In this document: positions 20,632 to 23,561 of the stretch, in pieces | Numbering within the stretch: position 1 is the stretch's first letter | How the letters are laid out: each line of letters starts with the position of its first letter | From: Terana coerulea | Lineage: Eukaryota; Basidiomycota; Agaricomycetes; Polyporales; Phanerochaetaceae | Direction: 5' to 3' | NCBI GenBank assembly: GCA_024811115.1 | Contig: JAKOGH010000389.1 | Coordinates: forward strand, 1-23,561 | DNA length: 23,561 nt | Notes under the pieces: generated by a model | Told to the model about the DNA's origin: nothing | The model's database searches: none | What the model saw: only the letters and a program-made list of their open reading frames with translations | Position numbers and translations under genes: made by a program

Positions 20632-21318
20632 CGACGGGCCTGTTAAGACATTACGAAGCGGGCGGCAGAGAAGAGCGGAAATTTACTGCGGGCTCACATA
20701 GTGATGATACGCTTCGGTTAGATATATACTCCAAGCTATCGCCTGTTGCACCGACTTCAGCCATATTACGGCTAAGCTTAAGATGACTCGCAAAGGCTCA
20801 CAAATCGCCACCCGGTCTGATATACTTGGTAACACTCAATCCCTCGACGAGACGTTGGCGCACAACGGCCAATGTATTCGGAGTGAGCTCACAAACTGGA
20901 AACAATATACCCGAAGGAATATCTTATTATTCCAGAAACGTCAAGGTTAACAAAACTCCCAGGGACAAGTAAATATTTCTCATATGACTAGCAACACAGC
21001 ATACCAACATATTGGGTGAAAAGTCTGAAAGGGGCGCATGTTAGCTCTGAATAAATAGTCATCATTGATGCATTGCGTACCGTTATTAAGGCTTCAAAGG
21101 GTTAACAGAGACTGGCACCGGCAATGGTAAGTAGTCAAAAATTATGCACAGGAAGAAAATTAAGGTGCCAGTTTGTTTCACCCCCGAGCCAGCCGACTCG
21201 AGGGCTACTCATCCCGAGAGCCACGAAGAGGCCAGCACCAGGACGAGTGTCGAGATGACACCCACCCTCCCTCGGGACGCACCTTTTGAACTCTTCTGCT
21301 CTCTGGCAAGCCCTTGTG
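20632..21318. other. Intergenic region downstream of the reductase
   Basis: About 690 bp. The beginning should hold the reductase 3' untranslated region. A 9-bp inverted pair, ACTGGCACC (21111-21119) and GGTGCCAGT (21164-21172), could form a weak hairpin. No gene or bounded element is seen. Confidence 0.5.
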
Positions 21319-21668
21319 GTCGGCCATCGCTGTGCTGAATGTCGCCAAACGGTCCCGGTCCATCCACGGTCGGTCGGCGCTCGCTATGCTGAGTATCGCC
21401 AACGGGTCCCGGTCCATCCGCGTCGGTTGGTCGGCCTTCGCTATGCTGAGTGTCGCCAGTTGGTCCCGGTCCATCCGCGGTTCATCGACGTCGGTCGGCC
21501 TTCGCTATGCTGAATGTCGCCAACGGGTCCCGGTCCATCCACGGTCGGTCGGCCGTCGCTGTGCTGAATGTCGCCAATGGGTCCCGGTCCATCCACGGTC
21601 GGTCGGCCTTCGCTATGCTGAGTGTCGCCAACGAGTCCCGGTCCATCCACGTCGGTCGGCTCTCGCTG
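21319..21668. repeat. Minisatellite, about six copies of a 54-bp unit
   Basis: Tandem copies with a core reading TCGCTATGCTGAGTGTCGCC then GGGTCCCGGTCCATCC. The shared TGCTGA anchor falls at 21333, 21387, 21444, 21508, 21562 and 21616, giving spacings of 54, 57, 64, 54 and 54 bp. A partial seventh copy follows. The regular unit is a multiple of three, so frames stay open through it on both strands (21314-21883 plus, 21441-21944 minus). Neither predicted peptide resembles a known protein, so I treat it as a non-coding tandem repeat. A small repeat protein cannot be excluded. Confidence 0.9.
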
Positions 21669-22087
21669 CTCTTGTTGGCCTCCAGTGGTGGGGTGATGGG
21701 GGTTGTATGTTAAAAGGTAAAGACCGCACTGACCCACGTTATATCGCCAAGAGGCTGACAATGGTGGCTGGCAGTCCGCCGCTGGTCGAGTCTGAAAACG
21801 GACATATACGCCCACCTCACTGTCGAGCGTTAGCAAGACGGTTGCACACGGATCTAGACTTGTTCTGGACCATATCGAACTGAACTGCTTCTCCATCGCA
21901 GTGACTAAGCCAAGCATAACAATATGTGGGATCGTTATCCACATGTTGTTATGCTTGGTCTGAAACCCTGTTAGAATTTGATTTGCCGATAGTAAGACTC
22001 AATATGATACAGTACGATGATGAACTACTACAAATCGAGTACTGTGGTGTAGAAAATATGCTGGACATGAGCTTGGTTTTGAATGTA
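21669..22087. other. Spacer between minisatellite and F-box/LRR gene
   Basis: About 420 bp that holds the hairpin at 21910-21958 and probably the 3' untranslated region of the minus-strand gene ending at 22088. Nothing else can be supported. Confidence 0.5.
21910..21958. repeat. Strong short hairpin (20-bp stem, 9-nt loop)
   Basis: CCAAGCATAACAATATGTGG at 21910-21929 pairs with its inverted copy at 21939-21958 at 19 of 20 positions. The loop is GATCGTTAT. It lies about 130 bp downstream of the F-box/LRR gene stop codon, so it could be in that gene's 3' untranslated region. It could also be a tiny inverted-repeat element or a small-RNA precursor. There is no direct evidence of function. Confidence 0.8.
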
Positions 22088-23561
22088 TTAATAATGAGTG
22101 AGGTAAAGATCGTCGTCGGTGGTGTAGTCGGGCGAACTGCGCCCATCACAGTCAGAGTCAGACCCTAGCACCGCCTCATCGGCCACCCATTCCTCGACGC
22201 CGTCCCAATCGACTCGCCCTACAACCCTCCAAAGCTGATCCACATCTTTCTTGCCTAAGTTGACGCATTCCCGTAACGACAGCCGCGCTAGCTCACGTCC
22301 TGCATGTCGACGTTCTCCAAAGGCGTCGCAGTACGCAGCGAGTGTCTCAGCTATTTCGCTACGGCGTCGGCTCATCTGAACACCATCCAACAGGAGCACG
22401 CTGAGGTTTGGAGCGAGAAACGACTTGGATTTGGATTTCCATCGCGTCGACTGAGTCCTGACAACTGACTGGTACAGCAGAGCGGCAGGTAGGTATCGTT
22501 CAGCCCACTGGTTGACTGCGAGCTGCTGTAGCTGCTCAGTGTTTCTAAGGAGGTCGACCCATTCGTAACTTGCAAGCGAGTAGTCGGAAGGCCACAAGAC
22601 TAAGTTGCGAATATGGCGAACAGGCAGACCGAGACAAACACGGATGAGGAAGCCCGGACAACAGCTGCCTTCAACCGTGACCTGGAGTAGGTGTTGCGGC
22701 ATGACCTTGTTCTTGAAGTCCAGAAGGCGCACGACGTCGTGATCGGTAGACCAGGCGGTAAGCTGGGAGCTTGTGCAATGCAGAGAGCGAATAGGTTGAA
22801 GCGCGCCAGATGAGCCGTAGTCTTGTAGTTGAGAATTGATTGCCGAACGAAGTAACAGCAATTCCGGCTCACGGAGGGAACCCATGCAGTGCAGCACCAG
22901 TGAACGAAGAGCTGGAAGGAGACACGGCCGAGGAAGTGAACGATGGCCGTAGAAGGAGATCTCAGAGTCAAGGATTTGAGCTTGGTAAGTCCGAGGACAG
23001 AATGACGTGCGGAAGGGCTCTCTTCGCGAGAAAAATCAGGAAGTACTTCAGACAGCTCAAGAGTTTCAAGAACGGGCATGGCCTTCAGGGCCTTGAGAAT
23101 GTCGTCGATGCCATGCTCCACATCGAGGAATGGTGCGCGGCCCCTGAAACGCTTCTTGCGTGACAGCGAGAGATGCGCAAGCGTAGGCCTGAACAGTGGG
23201 CCCGACCACGAGATGGAATAGTTTTCAAGAGTCAAACGAGTAAGGTTGGGCATGTGAACATATTCGAAGAGCCATTGCGGGTCAGCCTGAGGTAGACCGG
23301 GGATTAAAAAGAAGTCTTGAGCATTGGCCAGGTCGGATTCGTCGCAGCGAAGAGCCAGTGACTTCAGCTTGGGAGCTTCGGGTCCGAATTCGCATAAGAG
23401 TTGTCTGCGTGAACCATGGCAGAGTTCCATACTCTCGACTCGAGGGAGCTGAGAGACTACTAGATCCATGGCGACACTTTCTAAAGCCTCCCGGCGCGCC
23501 TTGATGCAAAGCGGAACATGACCTGAACGCCACATCATCTCTTTCACGAACGTCGTCGAGC
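22088..23561 (-). CDS. F-box/LRR-like protein, 3' part, one frameshift
   Basis: About 490 codons run from the right edge to the TAA at 22088-22090. The 5' end lies beyond the window, so the F-box itself, which would bind Skp1 in an SCF ubiquitin ligase, is not seen. What is visible is a series of leucine-rich-repeat-like segments: LKSLALRC, LTRLTLENY, LAHLSLSRK, LETLELSEVLP, LKSLTLRSP, LRSLVLHC, LSVLLLDGV and LARLSLREC. The C-terminus is acidic. This is the layout of the large F-box/LRR families of Agaricomycetes, which usually recruit unknown substrates. The frame breaks once at 22914-22915, between VSF and ALRSLVLHC. One extra C in the coding-strand run TTCC would restore it, and no intron fits. 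Calling it F-box rather than a plain LRR protein is inference. Confidence 0.72.

Noticed and set aside
21319..21668. CRISPR-like array
   Set aside because: Copies abut without unique spacers, and the context is a eukaryotic genome. It is an ordinary tandem repeat.

Overview
The window looks like nuclear DNA of a basidiomycete, most likely an Agaricomycete. The host genes are cut by many short GT-AG introns (48-64 bp), the Ty3/gypsy element has the protein motifs typical of mushroom-forming fungi, and the right edge carries an F-box/LRR-type protein of the kind expanded in that group. There are no operons, rRNA or tRNA genes, or CRISPR arrays.

Bases 1 to about 14,610 form a nest of transposable elements. 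From left to right they are: a 207-bp TA-flanked MITE (205-411); a 1.44-kb near-continuous palindrome (656-2097) with diverged arms; a 672-bp non-autonomous hAT-type element with a perfect 8-bp target duplication (2774-3445); a 500-bp TA-flanked MITE (outer limits 3815-13798) split near its left end by a 9.48-kb minus-strand Ty3/gypsy retrotransposon (3853-13331, target duplication GTAAG); and a second, unrelated 546-bp hAT-type element (14060-14605, 8-bp duplication ATGCCGGT). The retrotransposon keeps recognisable gag, protease, reverse transcriptase, RNase H, integrase and chromodomain-like segments plus a 3' accessory ORF region. It is broken by many frameshifts and stops, and its LTRs differ at about 10% of sites, almost all transitions.

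Bases 14,614 to 23,561 hold host genes. A 14-exon dipeptidyl-peptidase IV-like (S9B) membrane aminopeptidase gene (14991-18377, +) is followed by a 6-exon aldo-keto reductase gene of the aryl-alcohol dehydrogenase type (19197-20631, +). Next come a 54-bp minisatellite (21319-21668) and a strong short hairpin (21910-21958), then the 3' part of an F-box/LRR-like gene running off the right edge (22088-23561, -). The peptidase and the F-box/LRR gene each carry one frame break that a single missing C in a TTCCC run would explain. These are either recent pseudogenisations or sequence errors.

The host genes show no obvious shared pathway. The clearest new material is the set of well-bounded non-autonomous elements and the large palindrome. 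I found no convincing new multi-gene system.
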